Positions 48,548-55,126 of a stretch of DNA of 64,000 bases are shown in pieces (positions within the stretch are counted from its first letter, which is position 1; every line of letters starts with the position of its first letter). The DNA lies in the NCBI RefSeq assembly GCF_041890415.1, contig NZ_CP169056.1:310001-374000 (forward strand), in the 5' to 3' direction. The notes beneath the pieces are model-generated. The model worked only from the letters and a program-made list of their open reading frames with translations. It was not told the DNA's origin and ran no database searches. This DNA comes from Pseudoxanthomonas koreensis_A (lineage in GTDB: Bacteria; Pseudomonadota; Gammaproteobacteria; Xanthomonadales; Xanthomonadaceae). A program made the translations under genes and the position numbers.

Positions 48548-48579
48548 GGACGGGTGGCGCAAGCCACCCGTCCTTTTTT
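48548..48579 (+). terminator. Strong rho-independent terminator of the surface-protein gene
   Basis: Perfect 11-bp arms GGACGGGTGGC (48548-48558) and GCCACCCGTCC (63-73) around a GCAA tetraloop, followed by six T. It is the strongest intrinsic terminator in the window and fits a highly expressed gene. Confidence 0.95.
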
Positions 48580-48613
48580 GTGCCCCGTCCCGCTCAGTCA
48601 GTAAGCTGCGCCT

Positions 48614-48721
48614 TTGTAGGAGCGTCCCTTGGGCGCGACCTCGCAGATGCCGAAGACATCCCACGGTCGCCGGCAAGGCCGGCTCCTACATATCGCCGCC
48701 TCCACCCTCAGCCGCATCCTC
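48614..48721 (+). repeat. Composite repeat, copy 1 (REP unit plus HigA fragment)
   Basis: A 108-base unit that begins ttgtaggagcgtcccttggg, contains a reverse REP half (gtcgccggcaaggccggctcctaca), and runs into coding sequence of a HigA antitoxin (atcgccgcctccaccctcag). It is repeated at 48957-49065 with one inserted base and a few substitutions. In this copy the HigA sequence continues for another 165 bases. Confidence 0.9.
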
Positions 48722-48886
48722 AAGGACACGAGCCGTGTCACGCCGGAAATGGCGCTGCGCCTTTCCAAGGCCGTCGGCCGCTCTCCCGAGAGTTGGCTCG
48801 CCATGCAGGATGCACATGACCTGTGGCAGGCTCGGCAGACGGTCAACCTGCAACGGGTTGGCAGGCTCAAGCTGGCCGTGGCATGA
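48692..48886 (+). pseudogene. HigA-type antitoxin remnant (C-terminal half)
   Basis: The reading frame gives IAASTLSRILKDTSRVTPEMALRLSKAVGRSPESWLAMQDAHDLWQARQ, ending with KLAVA and a stop. This is the second half of the XRE helix-turn-helix and the conserved C-terminus of HigA antitoxins. The first 40-50 residues are missing and replaced by REP-type sequence, so no HTH can form and there is no ribosome site. No HigB toxin is present. It is most likely debris of a lost higBA module. Confidence 0.8.
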
Positions 48887-48905
48887 CCGCGCATCCAGGT
48901 CGCGG

Positions 48906-48952
48906 CTGCCGCTGCGTCTGAACGGCACCACCCTGTACTTCCGGAACGTGAA
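48906..48952 (+). repeat. 47-base fragment copied from the surface-protein gene
   Basis: The stretch starting ctgccgctgcgtctgaacgg and ending gaacgtgaa is identical, apart from one base, to 48061-48107 inside the surface-protein gene, where it encodes LPLRLNGTTLYFQNVN. It lies directly between the HigA remnant and the second composite repeat. No reading frame continues on either side. Confidence 0.9.
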
Positions 48953-48956
48953 GCTA

Positions 48957-49065
48957 TTGTAGGAGCGTCCCTTGGGCGCGACCTCGCAGATGCCCGAAGA
49001 CATCCCACGGTCGCCGGCAAGGCCGGCTCCTACATGTCGCCGCCTCCACCCTCAGCCGCATCCTC
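48957..49065 (+). repeat. Composite repeat, copy 2
   Basis: Second copy of the 48614-48721 unit. The HigA-derived tail stops after AASTLSRIL, where the sequence changes to gcgggacggcagg. Similarity ends at the same base as the shared part of copy 1, which marks a duplication boundary. Confidence 0.9.
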
Positions 49066-49192
49066 GGCGGGACGGCAGGCCTTATCGTAGTTGACGCACC
49101 GTATCCAGGCGGGCAGGGATGCGGGTTTGATGATTGACGCCCCTGCACCGTAGACCTACCTTGAATCCGGATCCTTTGATGGGTGGCCGACC
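49066..49192. other. Upstream region of the nucleotidyltransferase pair
   Basis: 127 bases. A -35-like TTGACG (49091-49096) and TTGACG again near 49134 occur, but no good -10 at 17 bases was found. A TGTAGACCTACC-type sequence precedes the start. Promoter cannot be fixed. Confidence 0.3.
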
Positions 49193-49498
49193 ATGGGACA
49201 GCAATCCGGCCTGGAATTGGCTGTGGCGCATCTGAATGCTTCGGTCGGGCCGGTGTTGACCACTGGCCAGTTGGCCGCTGCCCTGCGCGCCGGTTCCACG
49301 CGCAATCTGCCGGTGCCGCCAGCCGCCGCCGCACTGATCAGTTCCTTGTTCGCCGAGCTTCCGCCCGACTTGATCCTGCGCTGCACGGTTGATGCTGCCG
49401 CGGACGTGCGGCGCGTCAATGGACTCTATCTGGAGGCGTTGGCGGATGCGCTTCCGCCAGTCCGGGCGTGGGAGGCCTCGGTGGAGCACTTCCTGTGA
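49193..49498 (+). CDS. Small protein preceding AbiEii-like gene, candidate antitoxin
   Basis: A 101-residue protein of mostly helical, acidic composition (LELAVAHLNASVGPVLTTGQLAAALRAGSTRNLPVPPAAAALISSLFAELPPDLILR). I do not recognise the family; it lacks the winged-helix region of AbiEi antitoxins. Its stop overlaps the GTG start of the nucleotidyltransferase gene by 4 bases (GTGA), the tight coupling typical of toxin-antitoxin pairs, so an antitoxin or partner role is a reasonable guess. A phrase similar to a helical dimerisation module (NGLYLEALADALPPVRAWEAS) ends the protein. Confidence 0.6.
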   Translation: MGQQSGLELAVAHLNASVGPVLTTGQLAAALRAGSTRNLPVPPAAAALISSLFAELPPDLILRCTVDAAADVRRVNGLYLEALADALPPVRAWEASVEHFL

Positions 49499-50223
49499 GC
49501 GGCACCACGCAGGATCAAGTGCTGGCTCACCGCCAGTCCGGGTCCTGGCGGAACCTCGAACGGACCGCACTGGCGATCATCGCCGACGTTCAGGAGCATA
49601 TGGGTAGCGCTTTCCAGCCGAAGCTGGGTGGGGGGACGCGCTTGATGCTGGCCCTGGATCATCGCATCAGCCACGACATCGATCTTTTCATACGTGATCC
49701 CCAATGGATCGGGTACATCACACCGCGTCTGAATGATCGTGTCGAGGCCCTCGTTGCAGGCTACGAAGAAGCTGCGGATTTCCTCAAGCTCAACCTGCCG
49801 GACGGCGAGATCGACTTCATTGTCCGAGGTTCCCTGCTTGGTCTCCCGGACGAAGCCTCGAAGGAAACGAGGCTGCCGTTGGAGCCGGTTGCGGAGGTGC
49901 TGGCAAAGAAGCTGTTTTATCGTGGCTCGGCACTGACCCCGCGTGACCTGTTCGACTGGTGGGCAGTGGAAACCTTGAAACCCGGGCTTGTCCAGGCCGC
50001 AGACATGGGGCGTCTACTGCAAGGCAAGCGCCGGGGCATTCTCAATGCACTCGATTTGCTGCGCAGGTCGACCGTGGCGGCGAAATTGTGGGACGGAATC
50101 CTTGCTCCTGACAAACCGGACATGGCCAATGTGGCTGCCTGGGCGCAGGGGGTGCTGGATCAGTACCAACAAGCTTCAATGAGGATGTCCGGCCAGACAC
50201 CGGAAGTGAACCGAACACCCTGA
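49495..50223 (+). CDS. AbiEii/AbiGii-like nucleotidyltransferase
   Basis: A 242-residue protein. The nucleotidyltransferase motif is GGGTRLMLALDHRISHDIDLF: the GG/GT loop followed by R-x-S-x-DID, the metal-binding acidic pair, as in AbiEii toxins (type IV toxin-antitoxin and phage abortive infection). A downstream Asp (GEIDFIVRG) is the likely third carboxylate and LAKKLFYRGSALTPRDLFDWW fits the family C-domain. The start is the GTG at 49495 overlapping the previous stop. GC content is lower than in neighbours and codon use is mixed, suggesting transfer. Such enzymes can be toxins that modify tRNA. Confidence 0.8.
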   Translation: MSGTTQDQVLAHRQSGSWRNLERTALAIIADVQEHMGSAFQPKLGGGTRLMLALDHRISHDIDLFIRDPQWIGYITPRLNDRVEALVAGYEEAADFLKLNLPDGEIDFIVRGSLLGLPDEASKETRLPLEPVAEVLAKKLFYRGSALTPRDLFDWWAVETLKPGLVQAADMGRLLQGKRRGILNALDLLRRSTVAAKLWDGILAPDKPDMANVAAWAQGVLDQYQQASMRMSGQTPEVNRTP

Positions 50224-50241
50224 TCCTCCCCGCTTCCGGGT

Positions 50242-50994
50242 TCACTCGACCGGAGGCGGTGCGCCAACCTTGTCCTTGGTCTTCGACAGCACGGCCGCAT
50301 AGCGCTCGGCCTGCTTCAGCCATGCCTCGGCATAGGCGCGCTTGGCTGCGCTCTGCTCTGCCTTCGGGCATCCGTTATCCGCTCCCGTACAGCGGACTGC
50401 CAGCAGGGCTTCGGCCTCCTGGCGGACCTTGGGCTTCGCGTTCTGGATGGACACGCCGTACTTGGCTTCCAGGCCCTGGATCGCTTCGACCAGTGCGGCA
50501 CGATGCGTGTGGACACTGCTCTTGCCCTTGAGCCAGGCCGGCCGGTCGGCGCCGGACAGCAGCGCGTCGCCGCGCAGCGCCCAGGTGGTGCGCATCTGCC
50601 AGGAGCCGTATCGGATTGCATGCGCCAGGCCCTTGGCCTCCGGGCTGTTGCAGTCCAGCGCAGCCTTGGCGGCGATCGCCGCCTTCGCCGCCGCCTCGGG
50701 GTGGCCGGCCTGCCCGCCATGGCTGTTGAACCAGGCCATGCGTTCCTGGGCCGTTGCGTCCAGTGCCGTGCGCGCCGCCGGCTCCAGCCAGTGGCAGCGT
50801 TCGTCCAGCGCAAGCATCTGCTGCAGCTCCGCATACTGGCGCGAGGCCAGCTGCAGATGCTCTTGGGTCTTGTCGGCAGCCGGGGTGGTTGCGGGGGCCG
50901 TCTCCGCATGGGCACTGGCCACGGCCAGGCCGAGGCAGGCCGCCAGCAGCCTCAGGGCAGGGAGGACGTGTCGGGAGCTGGAAAGGGAAATCAT
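50242..50994 (-). CDS. Secreted protein of unknown function
   Basis: A 250-residue protein with a signal peptide (about 1-31, LLAACLGLAVASAHAETAP). The mature part is helical, with conserved-looking cysteines (DERCHWLEP, LDCNSPEA, AVRCTGADNGCPKAEQ), so probably periplasmic with disulfides. Recognisable only as a hypothetical protein of this bacterial family; no enzymatic motif. It is convergent with the nucleotidyltransferase gene (18 bases apart) and divergent from the Wzt gene. Confidence 0.7.
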   Translation of the reverse strand: MISLSSSRHVLPALRLLAACLGLAVASAHAETAPATTPAADKTQEHLQLASRQYAELQQMLALDERCHWLEPAARTALDATAQERMAWFNSHGGQAGHPEAAAKAAIAAKAALDCNSPEAKGLAHAIRYGSWQMRTTWALRGDALLSGADRPAWLKGKSSVHTHRAALVEAIQGLEAKYGVSIQNAKPKVRQEAEALLAVRCTGADNGCPKAEQSAAKRAYAEAWLKQAERYAAVLSKTKDKVGAPPPVE

Positions 50995-51075
50995 GGCTTT
51001 CCTGTAGCGGTTATGGGGAAGGCAATGATGCCCGAAACCGGCCCCGCCCTGCCTGCTGCGTCACACCTCGCCGCG

Positions 51076-51100
51076 GTCGCCGGCAAGGCCGGCTCCTACA
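51076..51100 (+). repeat. REP-like repeat upstream of the glycan operon
   Basis: Reverse-type unit gtcgccggcaag/gccggctcctaca, followed by ggaggcgttccg, an extension also found after the unit at 34380-34404. It lies 60 bases before the Wzt start. Confidence 0.8.
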
Positions 51101-51159
51101 GGAGGCGTTCCGTCCGGTATGTGCACCGCCATGCCCGCGCCGGTATGCTTGCCAGCTTC

Positions 51160-52464
51160 ATGACTCCTCCCGATCCCGCCCTGGCTCCGCCTGCGCTGCG
51201 CGTGCGCGAGGTCGGCAAGACCTACCGCCTGTGGAGCACGCCGGCCAGCCGCTTGTGGGTGCCGCTGCTGTACCGCGCCTCGGCCTGGCTGCGCCCGTTG
51301 CCGCCGCTGTCGCGCTGGCTGCAGCGCCATGCGGCCGCGCGGGTGCATTACCACCAGGCGCTGACCGGGGTGGACTTCGAGCTGCGCCGCGGCGAGGCGC
51401 TGGGCATCATCGGCCATAACGGCAGTGGCAAGAGCACCTTGTTGCAGATCGTGGCAGGGGTGCTGGAGCCAACCACCGGCACGGTGCAGGCCAATGGCCG
51501 CATTGCCGCGCTGCTGGAGCTGGGCTCGGGGTTCAACCCGGAACTGACCGGGCGCGAGAACGTGAAGGTCAATGCCGCCATCCTCGGCCTGACCCCGGCC
51601 CAGGTGCGCGAACGCATGGATGACATCGTTGCCTTCGCCGACATCGGTGACTACATCGACGAGCCGGTCAAGACCTACAGCTCGGGCATGGCCCTGCGCC
51701 TGGCCTTCGCAGTGCAGGTGCACACCGACCCGGACATCCTGATCGTGGACGAGGCCCTGGCGGTGGGCGATGCGGCGTTCCAGGCCAAGGCCATGGCCCG
51801 CATCGACGAGATCCTGCGGCGCGGTACCACCTTGCTGTTCGTCGGCCACGACCTCAACGCGGTCAAGGCGTTCTGCCACCGCGCGATGCTGCTGGAGAAG
51901 GGCCGCATCGTGCTGCAGGGGCTGCCGGACGAGGTCATCACCGAGTACCTGCACCGCACCCACAAGCGCGCGCTGCAGGCGCAGCAGGACAAGCGTGCCT
52001 CCGCGCTGGAACGCATCGATGGCGGCTACGGCCTGCAGGACGCCTGCGTGGTGCAGGCCAGCGTGAACGGTGCGCGCCATGCAGCCGTGCAGCACGGCCA
52101 GCGGCTGGAGTTCGCCCTGGACGTGCGCCGCACCACGGACGTGGCCCACCCCTGCCTGATCTTCGACGTACTGGACGGCCGCGGCCTGCAACTGACCGGG
52201 CGGCGCATCGAATTGCCGGCAGGCGAGGGCGCGGCGCGGATAAGCATCGGCCTGGATGCGTCGTTCCAGCAGGGCATCTACCGCATTCGTACCCGGGTGG
52301 TGGATTCGCCGACGCTGGAGCGCACCACGGTGCTGTCGCGCCAGGAAGGCTGGCTGTCGTTCGAGGTGGTGGACGACAGCCGCGCGCGCTTCACCGGCCT
52401 GTTTCCGGTGCCGATGCAGATCCGGGTGGAGGATGGCGCAGGCGCTGCCGGTGTGCCGGCATGA
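51160..52464 (+). CDS. Polysaccharide ABC exporter ATPase (Wzt-like) with C-terminal carbohydrate-binding domain
   Basis: A 434-residue ATPase. The N-terminal ABC domain has Walker A GHNGSGKST, Q-loop-region ELGSGFNPELTG, signature TYSSGMALRL (the Wzt form of LSGGQ) and Walker B ILIVDEALAVGDAAF. Residues about 280-434 form a Wzt_C beta-sandwich (YGLQDACVVQASVNG ... GIYRIRTRVVDSP), which in O9a/O8 systems binds the terminal cap of the finished O-chain before export. The partner permease is at 42653-43456, not adjacent. It heads the glycan operon and overlaps the next gene by 4 bases. An ATG at 51145 is an alternative start. Confidence 0.93.
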   Translation: MTPPDPALAPPALRVREVGKTYRLWSTPASRLWVPLLYRASAWLRPLPPLSRWLQRHAAARVHYHQALTGVDFELRRGEALGIIGHNGSGKSTLLQIVAGVLEPTTGTVQANGRIAALLELGSGFNPELTGRENVKVNAAILGLTPAQVRERMDDIVAFADIGDYIDEPVKTYSSGMALRLAFAVQVHTDPDILIVDEALAVGDAAFQAKAMARIDEILRRGTTLLFVGHDLNAVKAFCHRAMLLEKGRIVLQGLPDEVITEYLHRTHKRALQAQQDKRASALERIDGGYGLQDACVVQASVNGARHAAVQHGQRLEFALDVRRTTDVAHPCLIFDVLDGRGLQLTGRRIELPAGEGAARISIGLDASFQQGIYRIRTRVVDSPTLERTTVLSRQEGWLSFEVVDDSRARFTGLFPVPMQIRVEDGAGAAGVPA

Positions 52465-53381
52465 GCGGCAGGCGGCTGCTGTTCCACCGGGATTTCCGCC
52501 AGTACACCGGGGGCCACGGCAAGGTCTGGGATTACTTCAACCATGCGCTTGCACTGGGCTGGGATGCGCGCGTGTACCTGACTGCGGACTCGCGGCGTGA
52601 TGTGTCCAACCCATGGATGGCGATGCCGCAGCGGATCGAGCCGCAATGGCAACCGACGCAGGCCGACGCCCTGTTCCTTGGCGGGCAGGACTGGGACGCG
52701 GTGCCGGCAGGAACGGAAGATCACGTGCCGGTGGTGAACCTGATCCAGGGCGTGCGCCACGCGGACCCGGCGCTGCCGTTGCATGGTTACCTGGCGCGCA
52801 AGGCCGTGCGCATCTGCGTGGGCCAGCCGGTCGCCGACGCGATCCTTGCAACCGGGCGCACGTGTGGCCCGGTGCAGGTGATCCCCGCCGCACTGGAATT
52901 GCCCCGTGACATCGCGCACGCGGCAGCGAAGACCCGCGATGTGCTCATCGCCGCACACAAGAATCCGCAGCTGGGACGCGCGCTCGCCGAGCGGCTGCGC
53001 GCACGGGGAGTGGATGTGGAACTGATGCTGGACTGGATGCCGCGCCCGGACTACCTGCGCGCGCTGGCACAGGCCCGGGTGGCCGTGATGCTGCCGCTGC
53101 CGGCCGAGGGATTCTTCCTTCCCGGCCTGGAAGCGATGGCCCTTGGATGCGCGGTGGTCATGCCCGACGCCATCGGCAACCGCCAGTACGCGATCGACCG
53201 CGACAACTGCCTGATGCCGGCCGCCGATCCGGACGCCATCGCGCAGGCAGTGGCCGAACTGCTCGATGATGTGGCCCTGCGCACGCGCCTGGTGTCGGCC
53301 GCAGCGCAGGTCGTGGCCCGGCACGGACCTGCAGCCGAGCGCGCAGCATTGGCCGCAGTGCTGGCGGAGATCGACGCATGA
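52461..53381 (+). CDS. Glycosyltransferase, GT4-like
   Basis: A 306-residue GT-B protein. The C-terminal half shows the family-4 layout: ARVAVMLPLPAEGFFLPGLEAMALGCAVVMPDAIGNRQY, with the E-x7-E-like element around GFFLPGLEAMA that binds the nucleotide sugar. The N-terminal half begins LLFHRDFRQYTGGHGKVWDYF, with a possible acceptor loop. No membrane segments, so it acts on the cytoplasmic face. Start (ATGA) overlaps the Wzt stop. It likely adds a sugar to the chain exported by Wzt. Confidence 0.85.
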   Translation: MSGRRLLFHRDFRQYTGGHGKVWDYFNHALALGWDARVYLTADSRRDVSNPWMAMPQRIEPQWQPTQADALFLGGQDWDAVPAGTEDHVPVVNLIQGVRHADPALPLHGYLARKAVRICVGQPVADAILATGRTCGPVQVIPAALELPRDIAHAAAKTRDVLIAAHKNPQLGRALAERLRARGVDVELMLDWMPRPDYLRALAQARVAVMLPLPAEGFFLPGLEAMALGCAVVMPDAIGNRQYAIDRDNCLMPAADPDAIAQAVAELLDDVALRTRLVSAAAQVVARHGPAAERAALAAVLAEIDA

Positions 53382-54223
53382 ATGCACGCAACCTGGCCCT
53401 GACCGGCGTGCCGCGCTCCGGCACCACCCTGTGCTGCCACCTGCTGGGCATGGCGCATCGCACCGTGGCCCTGTTCGAACCGATGGAAGTGGCAAAGCTG
53501 CCACGCGAACCGGCCTCGGCGCTGGACCGGATTGCCGCGTTCTATGCCGAATCCCGCGCCTCGCTGACAGCCGACGGCAGCGCCTGGAGCCAGCAGGTGA
53601 ACGGCCGCGTGCCCGACAACCCGTTTTCCAGCCAGCGCGGCAACGATGGCCAGCGCCGGAAGGAAGCCGAGCGCGGGAGGATCCGGCTGGATCCGCCGCC
53701 GTCGCCCGGCTTCACCCTGGTGGTCAAGCACAACGCGGCCTTCACCGCCCTGTTGCCCGACCTTGCCGCACGCTTCACCACCTGCGCCATCGTGCGCAAT
53801 CCGCTGGCGGTGCTGGCCTCGTGGCACTCGGTGGATCTGCCGGTGTCGCACGGGCGCCTGCCGGCCGGCGAACACTTCGACCCGGAACTGGCGCGCCGCC
53901 TGGACGCCGAACCGGACCGCGTTGCGCGCCAGTTGCTGATCCTGGACTGGCTGTTCGCCCGCTACCACCACAGCCTGCCGCCCGAGCGCGTGCTGGCCTA
54001 CGAGGACGTGGTGGCCAGTGGTGGCGTGCTGCTGGCCGAGGCCTTCGGCCTGCAGCTGCAGCCGCAGCCGTTGCAGGAGCGCAATGCCAGCCGCCTGTAC
54101 TCGCCGCGCATCTGCGAGGAACTGGCGCTGCGCCTGCAGGCCGACCGCGGCGCATGGCGCGTGCGCTACGGCGATGCCGACGTGGAGGCATTGCTGCGGC
54201 GCATGCGCGGGGATGGTCCGTGA
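53378..54223 (+). CDS. Sulfotransferase-like protein 1
   Basis: A 281-residue P-loop protein with the 5'-phosphosulfate loop LTGVPRSGTTLCCHLL near the N-terminus and a 3'-phosphate motif in TTCAIVRNPLAVLASWHSV, the two elements that hold PAPS. ATG overlaps the glycosyltransferase stop by 4 bases, and its own stop overlaps the next gene (GTGA). Expected to sulfate a sugar of the surface glycan in the cytoplasm. PAPS synthesis genes are not in the window. A catalytic His after the P-loop cannot be assigned with certainty. Confidence 0.8.
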   Translation: MNARNLALTGVPRSGTTLCCHLLGMAHRTVALFEPMEVAKLPREPASALDRIAAFYAESRASLTADGSAWSQQVNGRVPDNPFSSQRGNDGQRRKEAERGRIRLDPPPSPGFTLVVKHNAAFTALLPDLAARFTTCAIVRNPLAVLASWHSVDLPVSHGRLPAGEHFDPELARRLDAEPDRVARQLLILDWLFARYHHSLPPERVLAYEDVVASGGVLLAEAFGLQLQPQPLQERNASRLYSPRICEELALRLQADRGAWRVRYGDADVEALLRRMRGDGP

Positions 54224-54981
54224 ATCCGCGCATCGGGTTCGTGCTCGGCGGCGTGCAGAAGGGCGGCACCACGGCACTGGCCCACTTCCTCGGGCAACAC
54301 CCGCACCTGCGCCTGCCTGCGGGCAAGGAGGCGCATGTCTTCGATGCACCGGACTTCGACGACACCTGGGATGCGGCGGCGGTGGACGCGCGCTATGCGG
54401 CCCACTTCGACGCCGGTGCGGACGGGCAGGGGTGCCTGCATGGCGACGCCACGCCGATCTACTGCTTCCTGCCGCCCGTGGTGGAGCGCATCGCGCGCTA
54501 CAACCCGGCCATGCGCTGGATCGTGATCCTGCGCCAGCCGGTGGACCGGGCCGTGTCCCAGTACCGGATGGAACGCGGCCGCGGCGACGAGTCCTGGCCG
54601 CTGTGGGCCGCGGCGTTGCTTGAACCCTGGCGCCTGGCCGGCCACCGCGATGACCTGGCCCTCGGCTCGCCGCTGCGCCACCACAGTTACCTGGCCCGTG
54701 GCGACTACGCACGCCAGCTGGACGTGCTGTACCGGCATTTCCCGCGCGGGCAGGTGCTGCTGCTGCACAACCACGAGCTGGCCCACGCGCCCGATGCGGT
54801 GATGGCGCGGATATGGGATTTCCTGGGGCTGGCGCCACCGCCGCAGCCACCGGCCTACGGGCGGGTGTTTGAAGGCGGTTACGCGCCCCTGCGTGGATGG
54901 TCGCCGACCCGGGGGCTGCTCGGCCTGCTGCTGCGCGGACGCATGCGCGATGCTGCGCGCCGCCACGATATCCACTGGTAG
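54220..54981 (+). CDS. Sulfotransferase-like protein 2
   Basis: A 253-residue sulfotransferase family protein: 5'-PSB loop VLGGVQKGGTTALAHFLG, 3'-phosphate motif RWIVILRQPVDRAVSQYRM with a conserved-looking Arg and Ser, and HNHELAHAPDAVMARIWDFLGL in place of the usual YEDL region. This resembles bacterial and heparan-type carbohydrate sulfotransferases more than protein 1 does. The start is the GTG at 54220 overlapping the previous stop. C-terminus is basic (RGWSPTRGLLGLLLRGRMRDAARRH). Probably acts on a different position or sugar than protein 1. Confidence 0.85.
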   Translation: MNPRIGFVLGGVQKGGTTALAHFLGQHPHLRLPAGKEAHVFDAPDFDDTWDAAAVDARYAAHFDAGADGQGCLHGDATPIYCFLPPVVERIARYNPAMRWIVILRQPVDRAVSQYRMERGRGDESWPLWAAALLEPWRLAGHRDDLALGSPLRHHSYLARGDYARQLDVLYRHFPRGQVLLLHNHELAHAPDAVMARIWDFLGLAPPPQPPAYGRVFEGGYAPLRGWSPTRGLLGLLLRGRMRDAARRHDIHW

Positions 54982-55126
54982 GGCGCGCGCGCCACATCGT
55001 GAGCGCAGCCCAAACGCGGGACCCGGGGGCGGGCAGGGCCTCGGCTATAATCACGCACCGCGCAATGGGCCCGGATTCCCGGTCCGGCCGGCCCCGGCCG
55101 CGACTTTCGCGAACACGAGCGACCCC
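54982..55126 (+). promoter_or_regulatory. Short gap with isolated TATAAT
   Basis: 145 bases. An exact TATAAT occurs at 55046-55051, 76 bases before the next start, but 17 bases further upstream there is only GC-rich sequence without a -35 match. It may be a weak internal promoter for the distal part of the operon. Confidence 0.35.

Noticed and set aside
48629..48886. Intact 85-residue HigA antitoxin
   Set aside because: The first 21 codons are REP-type sequence; the first helices of the HTH are missing and no HigB is adjacent.
49193..49498. AbiEi-type antitoxin
   Set aside because: Too short and no winged-helix or AbiEi C-domain motif seen; called only a candidate antitoxin because of the overlap with the next gene.
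55046..55051. Strong promoter for the large glycosyltransferase gene
   Set aside because: The TATAAT is exact, but there is no -35 at proper spacing and the gene is otherwise within an operon; kept only as a weak possibility.
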